Shown here one piece after another: positions 15,291 through 23,386 of a DNA stretch of 64,000 bases. The notes under the pieces are model-generated. The model saw only the letters and a program-made list of their open reading frames with translations, ran no database searches and had not been told where the DNA came from. The position numbers were made by a program, and so were the translations under genes. The stretch comes from Oscillospiraceae bacterium (GTDB lineage: Bacteria > Bacillota > Clostridia > Oscillospirales > Ruminococcaceae). Within the stretch, counting starts at the first letter, position 1. Every line of letters begins with the position of its first letter. The stretch is taken from positions 248,001 to 312,000 of the forward strand of contig JAFYQD010000003.1 of assembly GCA_017547245.1 (NCBI GenBank). Reading direction: 5' to 3'.

Positions 15291-16679
15291 ATGGGATTTC
15301 TTAACGCTGTAGTTGCTGTATTTGACTACATTTCCGGTCTGGGCAACACTGTAATGATGCCCATCATCATCACCGTTATGGGCTGCCTGCTGGGCGCTGG
15401 TTTCGGTAAGTCTCTGCGCGGCGGTCTGACCGTAGGCGTAGGCTTCATCGGCCTGAACCTGGTTACCGGCCTGCTGGGTAACAACCTCGGTCCTGCTGTA
15501 CAGGCCATGGTTAGCAAGTACGGCCTGACTCTGGACGCTATCGACATCGGCTGGGTTCCCGCCGCTGCCATCGCTTTCGCTTCTCAGGTTGGTACCTTCA
15601 TCATTCCCATCGGTCTGGTTATCAACATTGTTATGCTGATCACCAACACCACTCAGACTGCCAACGTTGACATCTGGAACTACTGGCACTTTGCTTTCAC
15701 TGGCGCCATGGTTCAGTCTCTGACCGGCAGCCTGGCTCTGGGTCTGGTTGTTGCTTCTCTGAACATGATCATCATCATGGTCATCGCTGACCGTACCGCT
15801 GAAGGTCTGGGCACCTACAATGGTCTGCCCGGCATCTCCCTGCCTCACGGCTTCACCGCAGCTTTCGTTCCCATCGCTGCTGTTACCAACTGGATCCTGG
15901 GCAAAATCCCCGGCCTGAACAAGCTGAACGTTGACATGGACACCATTCAGCGCAAGCTGGGCGTATTTGGCGAACCCATGATCGTTGGTACCTTTATCGG
16001 CATCCTCATTGGCATTCTGGCCAACGAACTGCCCTTCGGTCAGGCTGTTGCTCCCGTTCTGGGCCTGGGCGTAACCATGGGTGCTGTTCTGGTTCTGATC
16101 CCCAAGATGGCTGCTATGCTGATGGAAGGTCTGATCCCCGTATCTGACGCTGCCGAAGTTATGATCGAAAAGAAGTTCTCCAACCGTGGTAAGATGTACA
16201 TCGGTCTGGACTCCGCTGTAGGTACTGGCCATCCCGTAGCTCTGACCTGCGCTCTGATCCTGATCCCTGCTTCCATCTTCCTGGCAGTTCTGCTGCCCGG
16301 CAACCGCGTTCTGCCCTTCGCAGACCTTGCTGTAATGCCTTTCGTTATCGTACTGATCATCCCCGTATGTAAGGGCGACTTCCTGCGCTCCCTGATCTGC
16401 GGCCTGGTCGTATTTATCGTAATGCTGTACTGCGGCACTGACCTGGTTGACCTGCTGATGGAAACTGCTGCTACCGCTCAGCCCGAAGTTTACGCCAACT
16501 ACGGCTCCAACTTCTCCTCCATCTGTGACGGTTCTAACCCCCTGACCTGGGCTATGGTTAAGCTCGGTGGTCTGGAATGGATCGGCGTTGCCATCATGGC
16601 TGTTATCGCTGTTCTGATGGCTCTGTGGAACCGCAAGTGCATCATCAAGGAAGCTGCTGCTATGCACGCAGAAGGCTAA
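15291..16679 (+). CDS. PTS sugar transporter EIIC, galactitol (GatC) type
   Basis: 462 residues, highly hydrophobic, with about 10-12 membrane segments, matching GatC-like EIIC permeases ('GAGFGKSLRGGLTVGVGFIG', 'VQAMVSKYGL', 'DIWNYWHFAF'). It is the membrane channel through which the sugar is phosphorylated and imported. RBS AAGGAGG. Codon use is extremely biased, consistent with high expression. No polyol dehydrogenase or kinase gene of a gat operon is adjacent, so the sugar and the downstream pathway stay open. Confidence 0.94.
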   Translation: MGFLNAVVAVFDYISGLGNTVMMPIIITVMGCLLGAGFGKSLRGGLTVGVGFIGLNLVTGLLGNNLGPAVQAMVSKYGLTLDAIDIGWVPAAAIAFASQVGTFIIPIGLVINIVMLITNTTQTANVDIWNYWHFAFTGAMVQSLTGSLALGLVVASLNMIIIMVIADRTAEGLGTYNGLPGISLPHGFTAAFVPIAAVTNWILGKIPGLNKLNVDMDTIQRKLGVFGEPMIVGTFIGILIGILANELPFGQAVAPVLGLGVTMGAVLVLIPKMAAMLMEGLIPVSDAAEVMIEKKFSNRGKMYIGLDSAVGTGHPVALTCALILIPASIFLAVLLPGNRVLPFADLAVMPFVIVLIIPVCKGDFLRSLICGLVVFIVMLYCGTDLVDLLMETAATAQPEVYANYGSNFSSICDGSNPLTWAMVKLGGLEWIGVAIMAVIAVLMALWNRKCIIKEAAAMHAEG

Positions 16680-16745
16680 GTTTTATACTGAAACCTTATT
16701 TCCTTACAAACTTAATTTCTGCACCCCGCAGTAAAACTACTTGGA

Positions 16746-16775
16746 ACTGCCCGGCCGGTTTACCGGTCGGGCAGT
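16746..16775 (+). other. Strong hairpin after EIIC, without T-run
   Basis: 13-bp stem (16746-16758 with 16763-16775, one wobble), loop TTTA, ending 9 bp before the next ribosome site. Lacking a T-run it is more likely a 3'-end stabiliser or expression-ratio element than a terminator. Confidence 0.5.
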
Positions 16776-16799
16776 ACCTGCAAAAAGGAGTTTTTAAAG

Positions 16800-17336
16800 A
16801 TGGAACGTACTTATATTTATGATCCCAAGCGTTACAGCTATCAGGTTACCGCTACCGGCATTATTTGCCTGATTGTTGCTGTTTACAGTGTTTTTAAGCT
16901 GTTCACTACTGCCGATCCCATGTATATTCTGCTTTGGATTCTGGTTGGACTGATTGCAGGATATGGTGCTCTGGGCACCTTTGCTTTCAACTTCTATCCC
17001 CAGCAGATCAAGGTCTCTGATGAAGAGATTTCTTTCTACTGCAACAAAAAATGGTTCACCTACCGCATTGACAGCATCAAGCAGATCAATGTTCGTGCAA
17101 TGGTTGGCGGCTATGAAATTTTTATCCGCTTTACCTGCAGCGATGGCCGCAAGGGCCACTACTGGGTAAAAATTCCCCAGTTCACCGAACGCGAAGATCT
17201 GATTTTTGAACTCTACCACATTCTGTGGCTGATCAATCCCAAGAGCATTTCGGTTAAAAATCAGGCTCGCAAATATGACAAACGTCCCGGCCATATCGAA
17301 GGTCCTGCTTATACCGAGGCAGACTTTATGGAATAA
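16800..17336 (+). CDS. Membrane protein with two TM helices and a PH-like domain, function unknown
   Basis: 178 residues behind AAAAGGAG. Two adjacent membrane helices ('GIICLIVAVYSVFKLF' and 'YILLWILVGLIAGYGAL') are followed by a beta-rich region ('FYPQQIKVSDEEISFYC', 'KKWFTYRIDSIKQINVRAM') resembling bacterial PH-like (YdbT/YcxB) domains, then a basic tail. It follows the EIIC gene and could be its accessory, but only position supports that. No specific family name is claimed. Confidence 0.7.
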   Translation: MERTYIYDPKRYSYQVTATGIICLIVAVYSVFKLFTTADPMYILLWILVGLIAGYGALGTFAFNFYPQQIKVSDEEISFYCNKKWFTYRIDSIKQINVRAMVGGYEIFIRFTCSDGRKGHYWVKIPQFTEREDLIFELYHILWLINPKSISVKNQARKYDKRPGHIEGPAYTEADFME

Positions 17337-17455
17337 TCTTTCTTTCATAAGAAATTTGTACCGGGAAACATTTTTATTATTGAAAGTTAGCAGTTGATGG
17401 TGTATCATAAATACCGTTGACTGAACCATAAATATTATTTGGAGGTACTATCATT

Positions 17456-17821
17456 ATGGCTAGCAAAATGGATGCACCCAAGTGGTTTGATGAAGGCAAG
17501 GAACTGGTAGCTCAGGCCGAAGCCGAACTGGCTGCCGGTAATTATGGCAAATGCGCATATCTGTGCAATCAGGTTGGCGACCGTGTTATCAAGGGCTGCT
17601 GCCTGCGTGCTACCGGTAACGAACTGACCGGCCATAGCCTGATTTTCATGTGCCGCACTACCTCTCATCAGTACAAGAAGCTGATGACTGTTCTGCCCGA
17701 CAGCGCATTCCTGGAACCCTTCTGGAGCGATGTAGAAGCCGGTGAAGCATATAAGTCTGTTTCTGAAGCCGACGCTAAGAAGGCAGTTGCTTCTGCCAAG
17801 AAGATGCTGACTGTTATCTGA
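17456..17821 (+). CDS. HEPN-domain protein
   Basis: 121 residues behind TTGGAGG. An all-helical protein whose start 'WFDEGKELVAQAEAELAAGN' and following 'CNQVGDRVIKGCCLRATG', then 'GHSL', match the HEPN fold (tandem helices with a central Lys-Ala-type helix). HEPN proteins are often RNases or toxin partners of MNT nucleotidyltransferases; no MNT gene is adjacent and the usual catalytic R-x4-6-H spacing is not met (Arg to His is 9 residues apart here). It may be a non-catalytic binding protein. Closed by a perfect terminator. Confidence 0.75.
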   Translation: MASKMDAPKWFDEGKELVAQAEAELAAGNYGKCAYLCNQVGDRVIKGCCLRATGNELTGHSLIFMCRTTSHQYKKLMTVLPDSAFLEPFWSDVEAGEAYKSVSEADAKKAVASAKKMLTVI

Positions 17822-17834
17822 TTATTTTTCAACG

Positions 17835-17870
17835 AAAAAAGCCGTGTTCCTGATGGAACACGGCTTTTTT
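17835..17870. terminator. Bidirectional terminator
   Basis: Perfect 16-bp stem including A6/T6 arms (17835-17850 with 17855-17870), loop TGAT, between convergent genes. Confidence 0.93.
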
Positions 17871-17885
17871 GTATGTTTGTAAGGC

Positions 17886-18377
17886 TTACAACCCCAACAG
17901 CTGTTTCTTTTTGGCGTCAAACTCTTCCTGAGTGATAACGCCTTCTTCCAACAAGGCATGCAGGCTGCGCAGCTCGTCGGCATAGGTGGGCTGGGCATCG
18001 GTTTTGCTGCAGCAGTTGTTGGGCTGCACTTCGGCCAGCTTGTTCAGAATGCGCTGACCAATGCCATACAGCTTCTGAAAAATACTGGTATTGCTGCGGG
18101 TGGGGGAGATAACCAGAGGAATGAAATCCTCGCCGTTTTCGGTCACAATGCGTACCTTAAGGCTTTTTACCGGGCGCACATCATCGGGCATCAAAAATTC
18201 CAGCGAAAGCGCAGCGGCAAAACCACGGGTGCGGCGGTTGTCTTCCACCATGTCGTAGCCTTTGATCTGGTCATAGGAATAAACAGCGCCGTTTCGTTTG
18301 ATCATCAGACGGCGGCTGTTGTCGTCAAAAAGAATATACCCATCAATATTCAGGGTGGGCTTGAAGTTTTCTGCCAT
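17886..18377 (-). CDS. SHOCT-domain protein
   Basis: 163 residues, taking ATG 18377 behind GCAGGAGAG rather than an upstream in-frame ATG at 18437 that has no ribosome site. The N-terminal 100 residues are a beta-rich module ('GYILFDDNSRRLMIKRNGAV', 'VKSLKVRIVTENGEDFIPL') like PH-type domains that precede SHOCT motifs. The C-terminal 'ELRSLHALLEEGVITQEEFD' is a clear SHOCT motif. These are usually short interaction modules; function unknown. Its promoter overlaps the 5' end region. Confidence 0.78.
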   Translation of the reverse strand: MAENFKPTLNIDGYILFDDNSRRLMIKRNGAVYSYDQIKGYDMVEDNRRTRGFAAALSLEFLMPDDVRPVKSLKVRIVTENGEDFIPLVISPTRSNTSIFQKLYGIGQRILNKLAEVQPNNCCSKTDAQPTYADELRSLHALLEEGVITQEEFDAKKKQLLGL

Positions 18378-18398
18378 AATGATCACTCTCCTGCAAAA

Positions 18399-18428
18399 AG
18401 TATAATACATAGGCGGCTGCTCTGTCAA
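18399..18428 (-). promoter_or_regulatory. Promoter of the SHOCT gene
   Basis: Minus-strand TTGACA (18428-18423), 18-bp spacer, TATACT (18404-18399). Confidence 0.65.
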
Positions 18429-18498
18429 ACCAAACAACGCTATCCTGTGCGGCGCAAAAACGGCTGTTAAAAGGTCGATTTCGATAAAACAGGAACAA

Positions 18499-18529
18499 CC
18501 CCCTGAAGCTTAAAAAAGGCTTCAGGGGG
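18499..18529 (-). terminator. Stem-loop terminator of the membrane TPR-like gene
   Basis: Perfect 11-bp stem (18499-18509 with 18519-18529) with an A-rich loop, 20 bp after the minus-strand stop. Confidence 0.7.
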
Positions 18530-18549
18530 CATTTTTCGGGGGTTAGGGC

Positions 18550-19464
18550 TTATTCTTCAACGGCAGGATGTTCTGCTTCGGCTTCAACGGGAAGATCGGG
18601 CATGGCGGCCACCTTTTCCAGCTGAATACGGGAATCTTCGCGGCAGACAAAGTCACCGCGGTGGTTGGCAACATAGTTGAAGCAGTCGTGGGCCTTTTCC
18701 TTGTTGCCGGCACGCATATAAAGGCGGCCCAGCTGATATCTGATCATCACCTTTTCATAGTTGTTGTCACACATCGAGTATTCTTCGGCGGTGATGGCAG
18801 TATCGCAGAAAGCAGGGTTTACGGTGTATTTGATGTAATCACGGGTATAATCCACAATGCTGCGGGCCTTGCCGTTTTTGACACCGTCGCTGTGGGTATG
18901 TCCTGCGGTTTCTTCCAGCTCTTTGAAAAGGGCGGTGGCACGGGCGGTATTGCCCGATTCACAAAGGGCCATAATCAGATACTGGCAGACCGAGGTACGG
19001 GTCAGGTACTCATGCACACGGCCCTTGCCCATGTTGTATTCCAGTGCTTTTTCGCCTTCTTTGATAACTTCGTCATATTTGCCGGCGGCAAACAGACCCT
19101 GCATGTACAGCAAAGCCTTACCCAAACCGATGCTGAGGTTGGAGGGAATGCTGGCGGCAATGGGGGCAAACTCTTCGATAAAGGGCTTGCTTTCACAATC
19201 CAGATGCAGAATGGTAAGCATGCGGTCAAATTCGCTGTTGCTGATGCGGGTGGCCAGCATAGATCCCAGCATCTGACCGATAAAGGCTACAACAAAAATG
19301 CACACCAGACGCAGAAAACGGTTTTCAACCATAAAGAAGGGGGGGATGTCGGCAATATTAAAGCCCCCGATCTGGAAGGGAACAAACAGCTTGACGGCAA
19401 TTGCAATAAAAATGCCGTAAATGATGAAATAGAGCTTTTTGCTCTTGGCAAAATCCATAATCAT
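18550..19464 (-). CDS. Membrane protein with C-terminal TPR-like helical region, function unknown
   Basis: 304 residues starting at ATG 19464, 10 bp after GGAGG; a longer upstream frame lacks a ribosome site. Two membrane helices occupy about residues 8-30 and 45-68 ('YFIIYGIFIAIAVKLFVPF', 'LVCIFVVAFIGQMLGSML'). The rest has helical-repeat signs ('LYMQGLFAAGKYDEVIKEGE', 'MIRYQLGRLYMRAGNKEKAH'), typical of tetratricopeptide repeats, and an acidic end. It could scaffold protein interactions at the membrane. It is divergent from the GntR regulator. Confidence 0.72.
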   Translation of the reverse strand: MIMDFAKSKKLYFIIYGIFIAIAVKLFVPFQIGGFNIADIPPFFMVENRFLRLVCIFVVAFIGQMLGSMLATRISNSEFDRMLTILHLDCESKPFIEEFAPIAASIPSNLSIGLGKALLYMQGLFAAGKYDEVIKEGEKALEYNMGKGRVHEYLTRTSVCQYLIMALCESGNTARATALFKELEETAGHTHSDGVKNGKARSIVDYTRDYIKYTVNPAFCDTAITAEEYSMCDNNYEKVMIRYQLGRLYMRAGNKEKAHDCFNYVANHRGDFVCREDSRIQLEKVAAMPDLPVEAEAEHPAVEE

Positions 19465-19518
19465 GGCAAGAGTTCCTCCATTAAGAAAAAGTAGGCGGAT
19501 ATGCGCCCGAACAAAATC

Positions 19519-19547
19519 AGTATAGCACAAATGTGGCGCATACGCAA
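19519..19547 (-). promoter_or_regulatory. Promoter of the membrane TPR-like gene
   Basis: Minus-strand TTGCGT (19547-19542), 17-bp spacer, TATACT (19524-19519) preceded by TGC (extended -10). Confidence 0.65.
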
Positions 19548-19621
19548 AAAGAATCCGTGTTGCTTTGGCGTGCAGATGGGAACAAAGTTACAAAACATAG
19601 TTTTTTGATTGACAAAAAGGC

Positions 19622-19685
19622 TTGACAGCCAGAAACAGCTATGGTAAAGTTTAAGTGTACTACTTGAAATAGAACGGTTAGTACA
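19622..19685 (+). promoter_or_regulatory. Promoter and palindromic operator of the GntR-ABC operon
   Basis: TTGACA (19622-19627), 17-bp spacer, TAAAGT (19645-19650). Just downstream is a perfect 7-bp inverted repeat TGTACTA (19656-19662) and TAGTACA (19679-19685), covering the expected +1 region. This suits autorepression by the first gene product. Confidence 0.65.
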
Positions 19686-19715
19686 TATGCAGTACAAAAA
19701 GAAGGGGGGATGGCG

Positions 19716-20099
19716 ATGATCAAACTTGACCTGCAAAGCAAAATTCCGCTTTATCTGCAGATGGAACAGCAGATAATTGATTTGATCTTGCTGGGTGTTC
19801 TGAAAGAAAATGACCAGCTGCCTTCGGTGCGCAACCTTGCGCGCGAGCTGGGCATCAATCCCAACACCATCCAAAAAGCATATCAGGATATGGAAAGCCG
19901 CGGCATCATCTATTCGGTGGTGGGTCGTGGCAACTTTGTGGCATCGCCTTCTGCGGCCGAAAATCTGAAAAGACGGGAAACCATGTCAGCGCTGGAAAAA
20001 CTGCTGCTGGATGCCCTTCGTGCCGGAATTTCTGCCCAGGAACTGCATCAGGCGGTGGATGCCGCCTTTGAAACACGGAAGGAGGATGACCTGCAATGA
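19716..20099 (+). CDS. GntR family transcriptional regulator, YtrA subfamily
   Basis: 127 residues from ATG 19716 (GAAGGGGGG ends 6 bp upstream; an in-frame ATG at 19710 abuts the ribosome site and is less likely). The winged HTH is 'LPSVRNLARELGINPNTIQ' with 'GIIYSVVGRGNFVA' as the wing. The short C terminus without a ligand domain is typical of YtrA-type regulators, which sit first in ABC transporter operons and repress them until cell-envelope stress occurs. The next gene starts inside its stop codon. Confidence 0.92.
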   Translation: MIKLDLQSKIPLYLQMEQQIIDLILLGVLKENDQLPSVRNLARELGINPNTIQKAYQDMESRGIIYSVVGRGNFVASPSAAENLKRRETMSALEKLLLDALRAGISAQELHQAVDAAFETRKEDDLQ

Positions 20100-20992
20100 T
20101 CCATGCCGAACATTTGACCAAAGCCTTTGATGGTTTTGTGGCACTGGATAACCTGGATACCACCATTGCCGAAGGTTCCATTTACGGCCTTGTGGGCTCC
20201 AACGGTTCGGGTAAGTCTACCCTGCTGCGCCTTATTTCGGGTGTATATTACCCCAACGGCGGCTGGGTGCGCATTAACGATCAGGATGTTTACGAAAATC
20301 CTGCCCTGAAAAACCGAATTTTCTTTTTGTCCGACGACCTCTATTTTCTCAACAAAGCAACGGTGGACGAAATGGCCGACTTTTACAGCCGGGTATACAC
20401 CAACTTCAGCTGGGAAAAATATGCCGAATACAAGCAGCTGTTTCCCATCGATACCAAAAAGCGCATCAGCACCTTTTCCAAAGGCATGAAGCGTCAGGCG
20501 GCCATCATGCTGGCCCTCAGCTGCTGCCCCGATTATTTGCTGCTGGATGAGGCCTTTGACGGCCTTGACCCGGTCATCCGGCTGCTGGTAAAAAAGCTGA
20601 TCATGGGCGAAATTGCCGATCGAAACATGACGGTGGTGGTTACCAGCCACAACCTGCGCGAACTGGAAGACCTGTGCGACCATGTGGGCCTGCTGCACAA
20701 GGGACGCATTCTGTTCGAACGTGAACTGGACGACCTGAAACTGGGTCTGTGCAAGGTGCAGGCTGTGCTGCCCCGGGAAGTAATCTGGGACGAAGTTGGC
20801 CTGAATGTAATGCAGTGCAAGCGCCAGGGCAGTGTGGTAAACCTGCTGGTGCGCGGTCCTGCCGAAGAATCGCTGGAAATCGTGCGTGAAGCGGGTGCCT
20901 CCTTTGCCGAGGCTGTACCCCTGACGTTGGAGGAAGTGTTCATTGGAGAAATGGAGGGTGTAGGTTATGACTATGACAACCTTATCTTCTGA
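20096..20992 (+). CDS. ABC transporter ATP-binding protein
   Basis: 298 residues. Walker A 'GSNGSGKST' near residue 40, a degenerate signature 'STFSKGMKRQ', Walker B 'YLLLDEAFDGLD', and the switch His in 'VVVTSHN'. About 70 extra C-terminal residues follow the ATPase. The start overlaps the GntR stop (ATGA) and the end overlaps the permease gene by 26 bp, so the three are one operon. In YtrA-type systems the transporter supports resistance to cell-wall antibiotics or other envelope stress; the substrate here is not known. Confidence 0.93.
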   Translation: MIHAEHLTKAFDGFVALDNLDTTIAEGSIYGLVGSNGSGKSTLLRLISGVYYPNGGWVRINDQDVYENPALKNRIFFLSDDLYFLNKATVDEMADFYSRVYTNFSWEKYAEYKQLFPIDTKKRISTFSKGMKRQAAIMLALSCCPDYLLLDEAFDGLDPVIRLLVKKLIMGEIADRNMTVVVTSHNLRELEDLCDHVGLLHKGRILFERELDDLKLGLCKVQAVLPREVIWDEVGLNVMQCKRQGSVVNLLVRGPAEESLEIVREAGASFAEAVPLTLEEVFIGEMEGVGYDYDNLIF

Positions 20993-23309
20993 GGGACGCC
21001 TCCGCAGGCTGTGCGGCGGTATGATCAAACGCAACCGCAGCTTTATGCTATATTTTGGCGTGCTTCTGTTTGTGCTTTATCCTCTGCAGTATACGCTGCA
21101 CATCTTTGACGAAAACTTTGACAAGCGCCTGGCAAATGCGGCCAACGGCTTTGGCAGCATAAATCTGCTGGGTGGTGCCAACGACCACCTGACCGAAACC
21201 ACCGCCATTTTGCTGTGTATGGCCGTTTTTCTGATGACTTTGGTCATCGGCCTCAGCCAGTTTGCCTATCTCCACTCCAAAAAGGCTGTGGATGTTTATC
21301 ACGAGCTGCCCGTCAACCGTTCCACCCTGGCTTTGTCCAACATCATTGCCGGTTTTGTTACGGTAATGCTGCCGCTGGCCGCCAACTATCTGTTGGTGCT
21401 GGTGGTGGGTGTTGTCAAACGGGCCACCAATCCTTTGTTTCCCATTATTGGCGGCGGACTTATTGTCGACCTGCTTTGCTGGGCGGTGGTGGTGTTTGCC
21501 GTACTGTCCATCATTGCCTTTGTGGCGGTACAGGTTGGCAGCATTTTTGATAATTTCCTTTTCAGCTGCGAACTGCTGGTAGTTTTTCCTGCGGTCATTT
21601 ATCTGACCATCAATCTCTTCCAGCAGATGCTGAGAGGGTACAGCTATTCCAACAACGACTTCCGCTGGCTACTGTATACCTCGCCCATCACCCTGATGAT
21701 CGAACACTACAGCTCGGGCCATAAAACCATGGCCGACACCCGTTATCTGCAGTGTCTGCTGGTGGTTGTTGTCTGGCTGCTTATCACCCTGCTGCTGTTG
21801 TGGCTTACCATGAAGCTTTACCGCAAACGCCCCAGCGAGATTGCCGAAAGCAGCACCGCACGTAAGCCTTTGGTACAGTTGGGTGTGCTGGCCGGCACCT
21901 ACATTGGCGGCACATTGTGCGGTTTGCTGTTCAGCCAGATTTCGAGCAGATTGGATGAACGCTACAGCTTTGTCATATGGACGGTCATTTTCTCGGCGCT
22001 GATTTATGTTATGGCGCAGGTCATTCTGCAGCGCGGTTTTAAGGGCATTGGCAAATCGCTGCTGCCCGGTGCCGTTACCGTGGGTGCCATTGCTGTTTTC
22101 TGCATCATTCTGGCCACCGGCGGTCTGGGTTACGAGACCCGCGTTCCCGCCGCAGCCGATGTAAAAAGCGTAAGTGTTGATTACCGCGGCCGCTACAGCA
22201 ACAATACGCTGCTGCTGGCCGAAACCCAATCTACCTACGAAGATGAAAAAATGCCCGGTGTAACCTTCTACAACTACAGGTCCAAGGGCGATGTGGACTT
22301 GGACACCCCCGCAGGCATTGCCGCCGTACAGCGTCTGCACCAGGTGGCCGGTGACCGTACTTTGGACAACACCGCAGGCGAAAACCGATACTGGACATCC
22401 AGCCTTATCATCACCTATACTTTGCAGAATGGTCGCCGGCTTACCCGTAACTATGACTACAATGAGCTGGGCGCCGTAAAGCATGAATTGCTGGCGCTGG
22501 AAAACACCGAAGAGTTTAAGAAAGAAACCCACCCCGTTTTCATGATGGATGCAAAGAACTTTGCTTCTTTCGTCGTCAACGATGCTTTGGGCTTCTATCA
22601 GGCAAACATCACCGCTCAGGCCGATATGCAGCGCCTGATGGATGCCCTGAAGGCCGACATGTTGGCCGAAGATTTGACCAAGCTGGAAGATGTTGTTGAG
22701 CTCGCTCCCTGTTACATCACCTTTGAGCCTGCCACCCCCACCAACTGCCTGCAGCTTGACCGGGATGCCTATAACGAAGGCAGAGTAATGGTGCGCAGCA
22801 GCTACACCAATACCCTGCAGGTGCTGCGTCAGCTGGGTCTGGAACAGTTTGTCGAGCCCCGTATCGAGGAAATTGCCGAGATGCGTGTATATTACGACAA
22901 CCATTTCTATCGCAACAATTCGCCCATTGTGATGATGGATATGGGCAACCTGAAGCAGTATGCCAAGGATATGCACCATTCCTATGATGTGGAAGAACAA
23001 GATTCCATGGTTTCTCTGGTAACCGATGCTTCCCAGATGGCCCGGATTACTTCCAAAATGTTCAACCTTGGCTGCATTGACACCACTCCCATGTCGGTGG
23101 TTTTCTATGATGCCGAAGGCAACTATGGCGGTTGTGCCCAAATCCGCACCGAAGACCTGCCTGCACAGGTGCTCAAGGTCTTTCCCCAATGGGTTTGGGA
23201 AGAAAAGGGTTTTGATGTTCCCATAGCAGTGGAGGCTACCCATTATGAAAGCAGCATTGCCGTTGTCGGCGGTGCCGATGGCCCCACCGAAGTTTATGTT
23301 GCCGAATAA
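20967..23309 (+). CDS. Large ABC transporter permease with C-terminal extracytoplasmic domain
   Basis: 780 residues. The first 400 hold about nine to ten membrane helices of ABC-2 type ('SFMLYFGVLLFVLYPLQYTL', 'AVDVYHELPVNRSTLALSN'). The remaining 380 residues are hydrophilic with one internal TM near residue 365 and look like a folded extracytoplasmic domain. The protein ends in 'VVGGADGPTEVYV', a motif I recall at the C terminus of several Firmicutes proteins. The gene is the last of the GntR-ABC operon and has the terminator at 23337. The substrate is unknown. Confidence 0.9.
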   Translation: MTMTTLSSEGRLRRLCGGMIKRNRSFMLYFGVLLFVLYPLQYTLHIFDENFDKRLANAANGFGSINLLGGANDHLTETTAILLCMAVFLMTLVIGLSQFAYLHSKKAVDVYHELPVNRSTLALSNIIAGFVTVMLPLAANYLLVLVVGVVKRATNPLFPIIGGGLIVDLLCWAVVVFAVLSIIAFVAVQVGSIFDNFLFSCELLVVFPAVIYLTINLFQQMLRGYSYSNNDFRWLLYTSPITLMIEHYSSGHKTMADTRYLQCLLVVVVWLLITLLLLWLTMKLYRKRPSEIAESSTARKPLVQLGVLAGTYIGGTLCGLLFSQISSRLDERYSFVIWTVIFSALIYVMAQVILQRGFKGIGKSLLPGAVTVGAIAVFCIILATGGLGYETRVPAAADVKSVSVDYRGRYSNNTLLLAETQSTYEDEKMPGVTFYNYRSKGDVDLDTPAGIAAVQRLHQVAGDRTLDNTAGENRYWTSSLIITYTLQNGRRLTRNYDYNELGAVKHELLALENTEEFKKETHPVFMMDAKNFASFVVNDALGFYQANITAQADMQRLMDALKADMLAEDLTKLEDVVELAPCYITFEPATPTNCLQLDRDAYNEGRVMVRSSYTNTLQVLRQLGLEQFVEPRIEEIAEMRVYYDNHFYRNNSPIVMMDMGNLKQYAKDMHHSYDVEEQDSMVSLVTDASQMARITSKMFNLGCIDTTPMSVVFYDAEGNYGGCAQIRTEDLPAQVLKVFPQWVWEEKGFDVPIAVEATHYESSIAVVGGADGPTEVYVAE

Positions 23310-23336
23310 CCTTTCTCTCTTTGCCCCTATCCCATA

Positions 23337-23374
23337 AAAAAGAACCCTCGGGAATACTCCCGGGGGTTCTTTTT
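23337..23374. terminator. Bidirectional terminator
   Basis: 17-bp stem (23337-23353 with 23358-23374, one wobble), loop ATAC, A5/T5 arms; between the permease (+) and the MBL gene (-). Confidence 0.92.
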
Positions 23375-23386
23375 GCGGTATATCTT

